Shown: positions 15,303-23,966 of the stretch, piece after piece | How positions within the stretch are numbered: the stretch's first letter is position 1 | Layout of the letters: the number at the start of each line of letters is the position of its first letter | Origin: an uncultured Clostridia bacterium | GTDB taxonomy: Bacteria > Bacillota > Clostridia > Christensenellales > CAG-917 | DNA length: 64,000 nucleotides | Direction: 5' to 3' | NCBI GenBank assembly: GCA_947581925.1 | Contig: CANPWB010000003.1 | Location: 31,978 to 95,977, forward strand | Program-made: the position numbers and the translations under genes | The notes under the pieces: model-generated | What the model was told of the DNA's origin: nothing | Seen by the model: only the letters and a program-made list of their open reading frames with translations | Databases searched by the model: none

Positions 15303-18300
15303 ATGAAGGTTTTGAAGGCGACATTGGCATTTGTGATGGGACTCGTGCTCGGCATAATCCTGCTTGTGCTCGCGATAGGCGGCACGGTCGTCGCGCTCGG
15401 CACGACGAGGACGGTGGGAGAGCTCCAATCCGCCGTCACGGATACCGAGATAATCTCATCCGACAGCGAGCTTTTCGGTCAATCCGTGCTCGAGGCGGTG
15501 CAGAAGGCGCTCAACGATTATCAAAATTTCGACAATATCACGCTGAAACTGCTGTATGACCGCTATGGCATAAATCTTCTCAAGGGCATAAGCGGGCTGG
15601 ATTTTTCAAAAAAGAGTTTTTATGACACTCCTCTCACGGAGATCATAAACGACTTGTCCCTGCTGCTTGACGACATCTATCTTTCGGATATAGAGTCTAT
15701 CGCGAAGATGGATTTTTCAAAATACAATCTGCCCATATTGGACGAGAATATGAACGTAGGCCTCACAAAGGCGATCGACAATATAATGGGGCTTGTCAAC
15801 GACAACTTGTCCATTCGTACGCTCAAGGCGAAACTCGGTTTTGACATAGGCACGGAGGACAACGGCATTTTGAAGGCTATGCAGGACGTCCGCCTCAACG
15901 AGTTGGGCGGACTCATAGACGTATTGCCCATAGGCGTATTGCTCACCGCGGACACGGACACCTATCTGCCGAAAGGCGAAATGCAGGTTTACGTAAACGT
16001 CGAAGGCACCGCCGAGGAGTGGGAGGAAGTCACTGCTGAGGAGCTGTCAAACCCCGACTACGCTGCTCCTTTGGGCGTAGAGACCTACATCTCGGGCGGC
16101 TTGAATGACGAACTCGTTGAAAAGGAGCTCAGATATTATAAAAAAGCTGACTCAGAGCCTTATGTGGACAACTCCTGCTACAATGAGGGCTGGACTTGTC
16201 CCGAGGGTGTGAAAGTATTGCGCCACAGGTTTTATAAACAATTTGACGGCGACGGGAGCGCAGACGGGAAGTATTATGTCGTCTCATACGCCAACCGCGT
16301 CAAGACTTTTGACAATGCCGCAAATATTTACGCTTTGATAGTGAAAGATTTTGTGTCGCTCGACGATATATTTGTCAGCGAGACGGGCGCAAAGCTTGAC
16401 AAGACGGGTGTCACGAGCGGCAAGCTCGATCTGAGCAATACGGACGTCTACTATTTTGAAAAGGCAAAGGAAGGCGAAGAGGGAGCGACGGACAAGTATG
16501 TCTTGAGCGACGATTATTCCATTCTCGAAAAAGAGATGAAGAAAAACGATATGCTCCGCGTCCCCGACGAGCCCGGCGAGGACGAAGAGGGCAACCCCGT
16601 GGAGCCCGCTCACCCCTACATCAATGGGCGCGCGAAGTATGTGCGCATACATTTGGGCGAGGCGTCGTCGCTTTTGCAATATCTCAACTATTTGACGATC
16701 GGCTACATTCGCAACGACACGGACAGCGTGCTTAAATCTTTGCGCATAGGCGACATTATAGACACCAACGATCCCGACGTCGCGGACATTCTCAAAGCCC
16801 TCAAGGACAGCACCCTCGACTCAATAGGCGAGGACATCAACTCCATTCCTTTCGGCGACATGTTTGAACCCGGCGACAGCAAATTGCTCAACGCCATCAA
16901 GGATTTCACGCTTGAAAATATGGATGAAAATATAGACTCCCTCAAGCTGGGCGATATCCTTTCGGAAGAGGACAAGCAGGACAACCAGCTCATCCAAGCG
17001 CTTGACGCAAGAGGCTGCACAATAGGAAATATAGGCACCGCGCTGGATCAACTCACGGTCGGCGAGCTGCTGGACGTGAAGTATGACGTGTACGAAAAAG
17101 ACGACGCGGGCAATTATATCAAGATCCCCGTCTACGTCAAAATAAATCAAGACTTGCTCGATATGGAAAGCGATCCCGACAAGTCCGAAATGTTCGAGCA
17201 AGTGTTCGCAAACGTTTATCGACCCGACAAAAACGGAGAAGACGGAGTTTTGCGCCGCGGCAATTATACTCCCGCCGACGAGGAGACAGGATCCCCCGAG
17301 GAATTTGTGGAAGCCGCCGACGGCGAATATATCGAGACGTATTACTATCTGTATCAAGATGAGTCATACTTTGATGAGCATGCCGAAGTCGAGCGTTTTA
17401 AACGGCAACCCGTGGCAGAGGGAGAGAGTCAAACCGCGCTCGCGGTTCAATCGCTTGCGCGCCGCGGCGTACCCGCGCTTGAAATGGGCGACTACATCAA
17501 CGAACTGTCCATAGGCGAATTGATGGAGGTGGACAGCGAGTCCTCGCAACTGTTTAAGACCCTCGCAAGAAGGGGCAGCACGATGGACAGCATATCCAAG
17601 GACATTGACGACCTCGAAGTCGCCGATATGATAGAGATAGGCGACGACTCCTCAAAGATCATGCGATCCCTCAAAGCGAGGCATTGCAAGATCGGCGATA
17701 TGGCGACAATTACGGACGAGTTGACCCTCGATGAGATACTCGACATCACGCACGATACGTATGTGCAAGCCGATGACGGCATATATGTGCATGTGACGGA
17801 TCCCAACAGTTACGTGCTCTATGACGAGACAAATCCCGACAACCCCGAATGGCGCACAAAATACGTGAAAGTTGAGAAATCCGAAGGCGAGGGAGAATAT
17901 GAGTATGTGGAGTATGACCCCGAGGATCCGAAACATGAGGGCAAGACGCTCTACGTCCACTCCGCATATTATACGCTTTACAATCCCGCCGTACACACCT
18001 CTACCACATTGACAATTGGGAAAGGCGAAACGGCAAAGACGGTGCATATCCAACCTAAGGCAAATGACGAAGACGCTATCGCGCGGTTTAACAAAATAGA
18101 GTACGACGCGTCGCAAGATCCGACGGGAGAAGAAGAGCCGTCATCCAAGATATTGCAGCGTTTTGCGGGCTCCACAATGGGCGACTTTTCGGGCGCCTTT
18201 GACGAGCTCATGCTCTCAGAAGTGCTTGACATAGACCCCGACATCTACGCCGAAGTGGGCAAAGACGATATCAAACCTGACAATGACGAAGGCGGGACAG

Positions 18301-19943
18301 GGGAATACTATTATGGCGAAACTTATGAGGAAAGGGAGCGCCTCTACAAGTATGACGACGTCAACAGCGTGTACAGCGTGGCGAGCCAAGCTGATCTGAA
18401 GGAAGCGGCGGCGGGCAAGCTGACGCTCTATCGCGTGGAGAAGTCGGGCTCTTCGACGTCCATTCTCAAAAAGCTCGCCTATGTCAAAGTCAACGAGATG
18501 TCCGACGCCCTCGAGACCGTCATGAAGGATATGATGCTCTCCGAGATCATCGACATAAACAAATATGACGCCATCGATTCGAGTGGACTTGAGAAATATA
18601 CAAATCAATCTACGGAGGGGCTTGAAAATAGTCGTTTCTTCGTTCCGTGGGACGGAAGCTCAGAGATAGACGGCAAGCCTATCGTCTATGTGTACGAGAG
18701 TACGGGACAATATATTATGAGGGCTTACTATTATCACCCGATAGACGAAAAAAATGCCAAAGAAGTAGAAGAATATCTTGGAGAAAAACAAACAGGATTT
18801 TACAAATATGTGAAATATGAAGACCCACAAGGAAATTCGGTAAAGGAAGCCGCAAACTTGAAAAAAGCTCTTATAGACGGCAACGTGTATTATTCTGAAA
18901 ACGAGAAGGGGCCTTTTGATCATAATATCGCTCTTGCAACTTATTTGATCCGCCAAAACAATTGGGACAATCTTTATTACAGGGAAACGAGCTCGGAAAA
19001 ATTGGATGGAGAAAAATATTTCGAATATTTCTCTTATAAAAATATCCCCTCTGACTATAAAGAGAGGATTTATGTAGAAACTTTAGGCAAGAAGACCTTC
19101 CCAGATCCGTTGTCTAAAGAGCCCAAGAATATAGAGAGCTATTATAATCCTACTAATCCTGCGCATGCCGAATTGACAAAATATGTTAAGTTGGAGGACG
19201 GACAAAACCATATCGTGCCACTCAACGAGGACGGATATGATTATAAAGAAGGTATAGATGTGAGGATCGGCGCGCAATATGCCCAGGAGATAATGATCAA
19301 ATATCCCGATTTGCCCGCCGCGCAATCAGCCCTCAAAGAGGAAAGCGAATACAGTGAGTACGAAAAACAAGTGGGTTGCGACAAAGTCTATGTGTATACG
19401 CCCGCCACAAACGAATATGTCTTATACAGTGAGTCGGCAGATTATGGCGATGATGCGGAATACTACATCAAGAAGTTGGGCTATATCGCGCAAAAAGGGG
19501 AAGTTTTCTACAACGAGAATTCTGCCGATAAAACAGCGTTAAACTTCCAAATAATCCAAACGATGGAAAGAGAGCGCAGCTCCAAAGTGCTTGCGTTGCT
19601 TGCGGATAAGACCGTCAACGATATGAACAGCACGATAGAAAATGCGACGATAGGCGACTTTATGGACGTCACTCCGGGCACTATCTTCGACGATAAGGAT
19701 ATCCGTGAGTCGCAACTGCATGACCTCGGCAACACGCTTGCAAACAAACTGGCAACAATAACCATAGGCAAATTGATAGAGTGGGGCAGCATCACCACGA
19801 TAGACCCCTCCGTCCTCAACATTTTGCACGAAGTCACGCTGACGGATTTCTTCTATGCGCTGACGTATGATGACAGCACAGGTATGATCGCATTCGATAT
19901 GGCAAAGTTGTACGGCATCGAATCTGAGTCAACTGCGCCATAA
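15303..19943 (+). CDS. Giant N-terminally anchored repeat protein, no known family
   Basis: 1546 residues with SD AAGGAG. A single hydrophobic segment (about 8-32) anchors it, with the rest outside. At least eleven copies of a 32-38-residue unit recur, pattern S-x-[IL]-L-x-x-L-x(4-6)-[ILM]-x(3)-[IL]-x-x-L-x-[IL]-[GSA]-[DE]-[IML]-[IML]-[DE]-[IV], for example SKLLNAIKDFTLENM and ELTLDEILDI. Units are separated by acidic, Tyr-rich spacers (YVKV, YYLY) of up to 250 residues. There is no LPXTG motif, transglutaminase or enzyme signature, and very few cysteines. It looks like an extended surface or scaffold protein. It follows the CvpA-like gene in the same orientation. Confidence 0.7.
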   Translation: MKVLKATLAFVMGLVLGIILLVLAIGGTVVALGTTRTVGELQSAVTDTEIISSDSELFGQSVLEAVQKALNDYQNFDNITLKLLYDRYGINLLKGISGLDFSKKSFYDTPLTEIINDLSLLLDDIYLSDIESIAKMDFSKYNLPILDENMNVGLTKAIDNIMGLVNDNLSIRTLKAKLGFDIGTEDNGILKAMQDVRLNELGGLIDVLPIGVLLTADTDTYLPKGEMQVYVNVEGTAEEWEEVTAEELSNPDYAAPLGVETYISGGLNDELVEKELRYYKKADSEPYVDNSCYNEGWTCPEGVKVLRHRFYKQFDGDGSADGKYYVVSYANRVKTFDNAANIYALIVKDFVSLDDIFVSETGAKLDKTGVTSGKLDLSNTDVYYFEKAKEGEEGATDKYVLSDDYSILEKEMKKNDMLRVPDEPGEDEEGNPVEPAHPYINGRAKYVRIHLGEASSLLQYLNYLTIGYIRNDTDSVLKSLRIGDIIDTNDPDVADILKALKDSTLDSIGEDINSIPFGDMFEPGDSKLLNAIKDFTLENMDENIDSLKLGDILSEEDKQDNQLIQALDARGCTIGNIGTALDQLTVGELLDVKYDVYEKDDAGNYIKIPVYVKINQDLLDMESDPDKSEMFEQVFANVYRPDKNGEDGVLRRGNYTPADEETGSPEEFVEAADGEYIETYYYLYQDESYFDEHAEVERFKRQPVAEGESQTALAVQSLARRGVPALEMGDYINELSIGELMEVDSESSQLFKTLARRGSTMDSISKDIDDLEVADMIEIGDDSSKIMRSLKARHCKIGDMATITDELTLDEILDITHDTYVQADDGIYVHVTDPNSYVLYDETNPDNPEWRTKYVKVEKSEGEGEYEYVEYDPEDPKHEGKTLYVHSAYYTLYNPAVHTSTTLTIGKGETAKTVHIQPKANDEDAIARFNKIEYDASQDPTGEEEPSSKILQRFAGSTMGDFSGAFDELMLSEVLDIDPDIYAEVGKDDIKPDNDEGGTGEYYYGETYEERERLYKYDDVNSVYSVASQADLKEAAAGKLTLYRVEKSGSSTSILKKLAYVKVNEMSDALETVMKDMMLSEIIDINKYDAIDSSGLEKYTNQSTEGLENSRFFVPWDGSSEIDGKPIVYVYESTGQYIMRAYYYHPIDEKNAKEVEEYLGEKQTGFYKYVKYEDPQGNSVKEAANLKKALIDGNVYYSENEKGPFDHNIALATYLIRQNNWDNLYYRETSSEKLDGEKYFEYFSYKNIPSDYKERIYVETLGKKTFPDPLSKEPKNIESYYNPTNPAHAELTKYVKLEDGQNHIVPLNEDGYDYKEGIDVRIGAQYAQEIMIKYPDLPAAQSALKEESEYSEYEKQVGCDKVYVYTPATNEYVLYSESADYGDDAEYYIKKLGYIAQKGEVFYNENSADKTALNFQIIQTMERERSSKVLALLADKTVNDMNSTIENATIGDFMDVTPGTIFDDKDIRESQLHDLGNTLANKLATITIGKLIEWGSITTIDPSVLNILHEVTLTDFFYALTYDDSTGMIAFDMAKLYGIESESTAP

Positions 19944-20028
19944 AGCCAAAGTTTCAAAACCGTACAAATATAATGCAAGACGCAAATCGTTTCAAAAACT
20001 GTTGCGCCATAGCAAACATCTCGACTTC

Positions 20029-20066
20029 CGCCCGCCGCTTGATCCACATCAAACGGCGGGCGTTTT
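20029..20066 (+). terminator. terminator after the giant repeat protein gene
   Basis: A 9-bp GC stem (CGCCCGCCG with CGGCGGGCG), extended inside by TTGAT/ATCAA, then TTTTA. Confidence 0.7.
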
Positions 20067-20087
20067 ATGTCTCCATGCAGGGCTACT

Positions 20088-20380
20088 CGCCCCGCACGCC
20101 CCAATGTTGGCTCCTCGCCCACACCGCGGCAAGGGACTTCGTCCCCTGCACCCCAAGCTAAAAACGCGAGCTAGGCAAATACTTGCCGTCGCTCGCGTTT
20201 TTTGATTGTGTGTAAGGTACAAACTCCAGCGTGAGAGCTTTGATAATTGCGTTTGTCTTGTCCAAGCGAATAAACGCAACCTCTGTCCGAGTGTGCCTGT
20301 ACACGGACGGACGTATTGTCCGAGCGACCCCGCGGAGCGAGCGGTTTCACGCTAAGTACGCAGTGAGGGCGTGTCTGCAC
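20088..20380. repeat. repeat cluster: C2 (reverse) and D1
   Basis: Family C copy 2 (20088-20250, reverse orientation) has hairpin arms ACGCGAGC/GCTCGCGT and GGCAA/TTGCC at about 20162-20200. A partial family D copy (20316-20372) follows. Unlike most C copies, it lies 145 nt after the nearest stop codon, behind a separate terminator. 20381-20520 holds nothing I recognise. Confidence 0.75.
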
Positions 20381-20540
20381 CCCGCGAAATCACTCCGTAA
20401 TTTCCGAAAAACCATTTCTCAAAACTGTCGCAGGCACATCTTCACGACGAAAGATGATCAAAATCAATGTGATTTTTATGTTTGTATAAAATAAATCACG
20501 GCGCACATACTAGCCATAGCACAAAAAAGGAGGTGCATTT

Positions 20541-20777
20541 ATGGACGAAAACAATATTGTGAGAAAGCTCGCTCAGCTTACAAACATGAATGTGATGGTG
20601 CTTTTCATACTGATTTCTTTCCTCGCTCTGTCGATCGGACTTGCATTCTATTTCCTTGTCCCGGGCAGCGTTGGCTACGGCGTCGGCATCACGATGTTTA
20701 TAGTGGCGTCACTTCTGTTTGTGATCGGAGAGATCAACTATTTTATGAAGTCGAAACGCATCGATTGGCAAAACTAA
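20541..20777 (+). CDS. 78-residue two-span membrane protein
   Basis: A strong SD (AAAGGAGG) lies 9 nt before the ATG. After a 15-residue polar N terminus come two hydrophobic helices (about 18-40 and 45-66) joined by a short Gly-rich turn (PGSVGYGVG), then a basic end (MKSKRIDWQN). No family is recognised. It has its own terminator, so it is a monocistronic gene. Confidence 0.65.
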   Translation: MDENNIVRKLAQLTNMNVMVLFILISFLALSIGLAFYFLVPGSVGYGVGITMFIVASLLFVIGEINYFMKSKRIDWQN

Positions 20778-20787
20778 AGAGACAAGC

Positions 20788-20834
20788 AAAAAAATCGCGC
20801 GCCCGTACACATGTGCAGACGCCCGATTTTTTTG
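20788..20834 (+). terminator. terminator after the 78-residue protein gene
   Basis: AAAAAAATCG pairs with CGATTTTTTT around an imperfect GC-rich stem, ending in a seven-T run. Confidence 0.75.
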
Positions 20835-20871
20835 TTTTCCGCAATTTGATGGAGCCCCAAGTATACCCCAC

Positions 20872-20999
20872 AAAAACACTGCGTATTTTTGCGGGGACCC
20901 CGATCTAAAACCCCATAAAACCGCTGCGCAATTTTATGGGGACCCCGATCTAAAACCCCACGAAATCACTGCGTAATTTCGTGGGGGACCCCGATATAG
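20872..20999. repeat. tandem array of three family A repeats
   Basis: Three palindromic units run head to tail, each CCCCA-(C/T)-AAAA...TTTT-(A/G)-TGGGG or its variant, joined by ACCCCGATCTAAAA. The last unit ends GATATAG. Arm changes are matched on both sides, so each unit keeps its hairpin. Confidence 0.8.
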
Positions 21000-21040
21000 C
21001 TCAGACAAAGGTAACGTAAATCACTCAGACAAAACGTCCG

Positions 21041-21265
21041 TCAATATCAAATTCTCACGCAGGAGTTTTGACACTTGAAATCAATCAAAAAACGCGCAAA
21101 TGTAGTGACTTTTGCCACTACATTTGCGCGTTTTTAGCTTGGGATCGCAAAGGGCAAAGCGCCCTTTGCCGAGGTGTGGAGCAGAGCTCCATCTGGGGCG
21201 TGCAGGGCGAGTAGCCCTGCGTGGGGCGACGAAGTCCCTTGCCGAGGTGTGGAGCAGAGCTCCAC
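21041..21265. repeat. family C copy 3 (forward)
   Basis: It contains a perfect 16-bp hairpin (arms ACGCGCAAATGTAGTG and its complement, about 21091-21131) and a doubled GC-rich tail (21142-21265) with two GTGGAGCAGAGCTCCA boxes. It is the only copy whose GC-rich end faces a gene start (the pyridoxal kinase gene) rather than a stop codon. Confidence 0.8.
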
Positions 21266-21326
21266 GAATAGCATAAGGTCGTAAAATGCGCTTGCAATTT
21301 TGGGGGAGGGGGATTATGATAGAGGC

Positions 21327-22145
21327 ATGACAAAGAGAGTACTTGTGATCGCAGACATGTGCACGGTGGGACAATGCTCGCTGTCCGTTGCGCTGCCCAT
21401 ACTTTCCGCATGCGGGGCGGAGGCGTGTCCTTTGCCCATCGCGCTACTCTCAGCCCACTCTGTGGGATTTGAGGGATATTCGCGCAATTCGATGTTTAAA
21501 GAGGCGAATGAGGCACTTAAAAGCCTTGTTTTGTCAAATACGCGCTTTGACGCGGTGTTTTCCATGTATCTGGGCGGCGCGAAGGAGGTTATGCTCGCGG
21601 AGGACGCGGGAGAGCTGCTCAAAGACGGCGGAATGAGGATCGTTGACCCCGCTATGGCGGACTTTGGGACGTTGTATCCCGACCTTGACGGGACGCTTGT
21701 CGAGGAGACGGCTACGCTTATCGCGGGGGCGGACGTAGTCACGCCAAACCTCACGGAGGCGTGCTTGCTTGCGAAGGCGCAGTATCGCGAGAGCTATGAC
21801 GAGGCGTTTGTGCTTGGGCTCGCGCGCACGATAAAGAATGAGCTCGGCGGGGAAAAAGTCGTCGTAACGGGGGTAACGCTAGAGGACGGCAGGATAGGCG
21901 CGTATGCCTACGACGGCAAGCGGGGCAAGTACTTCGCGCACAGGGCGGAGGCGCGCGTCTGCCATGGTGCGGGCGACGTATTTTCAAGCGCATTGACGGG
22001 CAAATTGCTTGCGGGAGTCCCCTTCTTCGACAGCGTGAAAGCGGCGGAAGAGTTCACTTATGCCGCCATTCTCGCTACGCTTGACGACCCCGAACATTTT
22101 TACGGCCTGCACTTTGAAAAATGCCTCTCCATGTTGATGAAATGA
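21327..22145 (+). CDS. PdxK/PdxY-type pyridoxal (pyridoxamine) kinase
   Basis: 272 residues from the ATG at 21327; a TTG nine codons upstream is possible but lacks an SD. Ribokinase-fold protein: substrate region CTVGQCSLSVALPILSACG near 12-30, VVTPNLTEA near 137-145, VVTGV, and the HGAGDVF anion-hole/catalytic motif with Asp as base. It phosphorylates the 5'-hydroxymethyl of B6 vitamers with ATP to feed pyridoxal phosphate. A G-rich SD-like tract (21301-21312) lies 14 nt upstream. It stands alone, with a repeat cluster on either side. Confidence 0.85.
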   Translation: MTKRVLVIADMCTVGQCSLSVALPILSACGAEACPLPIALLSAHSVGFEGYSRNSMFKEANEALKSLVLSNTRFDAVFSMYLGGAKEVMLAEDAGELLKDGGMRIVDPAMADFGTLYPDLDGTLVEETATLIAGADVVTPNLTEACLLAKAQYRESYDEAFVLGLARTIKNELGGEKVVVTGVTLEDGRIGAYAYDGKRGKYFAHRAEARVCHGAGDVFSSALTGKLLAGVPFFDSVKAAEEFTYAAILATLDDPEHFYGLHFEKCLSMLMK

Positions 22146-22186
22146 GCATTAACGAATTGGCGTTTTAAAGACACGCACAATGTACC

Positions 22187-22500
22187 AGGGGATTCCTCGA
22201 CTTCGCTACGCTCCGCTCGGAATGACAATAGTTGTCATGCTGAGTTTGTCGAAACATCCCCCTGTTTTACCCCACAAAAACACCGTGTGTTTTTGTGGGA
22301 TAAAAGGAAGCAATCCCTGGTCTTAGCAAATAACTCAGACTATATTTCCGTAAATATCAAATTCTCACGCAGGAGTTTTGGCACTTGCAATCAAATTCAA
22401 AATGCGCGAACTAGTGACAAAAGTCACGACATTCGCGCATTTTTAGCTTGGGGTGCAGGGGACGAAGTCCCTTGCCGGAGAGTGGGGCAGCGCCCCAAAA
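22187..22500. repeat. repeat cluster: B2, A, C4
   Basis: A head-to-head pair of family B half-modules (22187-22262), a family A palindrome (22266-22305) and family C copy 4 (22355-22500). The C4 hairpin arms are ATGCGCGAAC/(ATTCGCGCAT) with inner GTGAC/GTCAC. Its GC box ends 8 nt from the Nudix stop codon, so C4 sits between two converging genes. Confidence 0.8.
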
Positions 22501-22508
22501 ATAGTTCG

Positions 22509-23006
22509 TCAGATGTTCAGAATGTAGGTGAGGGTGGGCACAAACGCTCCCTTTGAGATGAGCGCGCGAATGTCGTCTTTTGTCAGCCATTTGACTTGCG
22601 CGACTTCGTCCGTCGTAGCGCGAGAAAGGTCGACTTCGCCGTCATAGCGAAAATTCCACGCCTCTAGGATATCCTTGAATTTTTTGCCGTTTTCGACGCC
22701 ACGCACCTTTGTGAAAAGCAATTTTCCGCATTTTGGGTCAAGATCCACCCCGACTTCTTCCTTCGTCTCGCGTAAAGCGCCCTGAAGTCCGTCCTCACCC
22801 GCAAGTACGGAGCCGCCTTGGCATTCCCACATGAGCGGGAAAGTGGGGCGGGAAGCCGCGCGTTGAGAAATGAGGTATTTTCCTTCGCCGTTTTGTATCC
22901 AGATGTGAACGACAAGGTGATATGCCCCCTCGGGCAGATCCTCGCCGCGGACGATCGTGGCGCCGAGTTTGACTTTATTTTTGTCATAAAGATCCCAAAC
23001 TTCCAT
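22509..23006 (-). CDS. Nudix hydrolase
   Basis: 165 residues with SD GAGAGGAT. The Nudix box is complete (GSVLAGEDGLQGALRETKEE, about 65-84, then VGV): Gly, Glu, RE and EExG are all in register. The N-terminal WDLYDKNKVKLG and overall length resemble the IDI/YfcD-like Nudix branch, but the substrate is unknown; family members cleave nucleoside diphosphates linked to other groups. It lies 103 bp after the dUTPase gene on the same strand, suggesting a shared nucleotide-cleaning unit. Confidence 0.85.
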   Translation of the reverse strand: MEVWDLYDKNKVKLGATIVRGEDLPEGAYHLVVHIWIQNGEGKYLISQRAASRPTFPLMWECQGGSVLAGEDGLQGALRETKEEVGVDLDPKCGKLLFTKVRGVENGKKFKDILEAWNFRYDGEVDLSRATTDEVAQVKWLTKDDIRALISKGAFVPTLTYILNI

Positions 23007-23109
23007 ATGTTTATCCTCTCGTAAAGATTTTTTTTATCATATGCGCCCGCCGCATGCGAAAAGTTGCGCCGACGGCGAAGGGAGCAAGCGTTTCAACCGC
23101 AAGCAAGTC

Positions 23110-23553
23110 TTATTTCTCACCCGTGGAGCCGAAACCGCCCTCGCCGCGCGAAGTCTGTCCGAGGGAGTCCGTCTCATCAAATACGGCGGTGACATAGGGC
23201 GTAAAGACGATTTGCGCTATGCGCTCCCCGTCATCCACCGTCTGCGGCGTGAGGGAGTGATTGTGAAGGGAGACGATTATCTCACCGCGGTAGTCGCTGT
23301 CCACGACGCCCACCTTGTTTGCGGGGGCGAGGCCGCGTTTCGAGGCAAGCCCGCTGCGCGCGTACACGAGTCCTACAAGCCCGTCGGGTATTTCGAGCGA
23401 CAGCCCCGTATGTACAAACACCGTCTCGCCCGGCGCGATGGTCAAGCTTTGCGCGTTGAGGCAAGCGTACAGGTCCGCGCCCGCGGCGCATGCCGTGCCG
23501 TAGGAGGGGAGTTTTGCGTCTTCTCTCAATTTTTTGACTTTTACTTTCGTCAT
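23110..23553 (-). CDS. dut: dUTP diphosphatase
   Basis: 147 residues from the ATG at 23553, which has GGAG at proper spacing; the frame stays open upstream but the family starts here. All five trimeric dUTPase motifs are present: AGADLYA, ARSGLA, VGVVDSDYRGEI (catalytic Asp), RIAQIVF and the Gly-rich C-terminal RGEGGFGSTG that closes over the active site. It hydrolyses dUTP to dUMP and pyrophosphate, keeping uracil out of DNA and supplying dTMP synthesis. It lies 152 bp after copZ. Confidence 0.93.
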   Translation of the reverse strand: MTKVKVKKLREDAKLPSYGTACAAGADLYACLNAQSLTIAPGETVFVHTGLSLEIPDGLVGLVYARSGLASKRGLAPANKVGVVDSDYRGEIIVSLHNHSLTPQTVDDGERIAQIVFTPYVTAVFDETDSLGQTSRGEGGFGSTGEK

Positions 23554-23705
23554 AATTTCTCCGATATGTTGTGATGTTGATTTTGCGAAGCTCGCGTTTT
23601 GCTTTGCTTCGGCAAGCGCAGGGTAAGCGCAAAAAATATTCGCGTCATAGCCCGTTGCCTCAAAAAACGCGACATGTATCAAGTTTTTTGCGAGACAGGG
23701 CGCGC

Positions 23706-23966
23706 TTATTTGTTTTTCAACCGCGCAAACAGACCCTGCTTTTGATAGGGGCGCTCCTCTTTTTGTAGCACGGCATAGCCCTCCGCCTCTATCGCTTTCA
23801 CGACGACGTCCGTATCGAGGTCGTCATCAAGCACGACATCAACTTTGCCGCTCGTATGCGACGCTTTTACGCTCTTGACGTTTGCCGCCTTGCGTACGGC
23901 GTCCGCGACATGCGCCTCGCACGCGCCGCACATCATGCCGTCCACTTTGAGCACAAGTTCTTTCAT
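23706..23966 (-). CDS. copZ: Copper chaperone, HMA domain
   Basis: 86 residues, one heavy-metal-associated domain with the Cu(I)-binding GMMCGAC at about 10-16, and a Lys-rich tail after residue 70. Its start overlaps the copA stop by 4 nt (ATGA), so it is the third gene of the csoR-copA-copZ operon. It would carry Cu(I) to the CopA ATPase. It is closely similar to the HMA domain fused at the CopA C terminus, suggesting a local duplication. Confidence 0.88.
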   Translation of the reverse strand: MKELVLKVDGMMCGACEAHVADAVRKAANVKSVKASHTSGKVDVVLDDDLDTDVVVKAIEAEGYAVLQKEERPYQKQGLFARLKNK

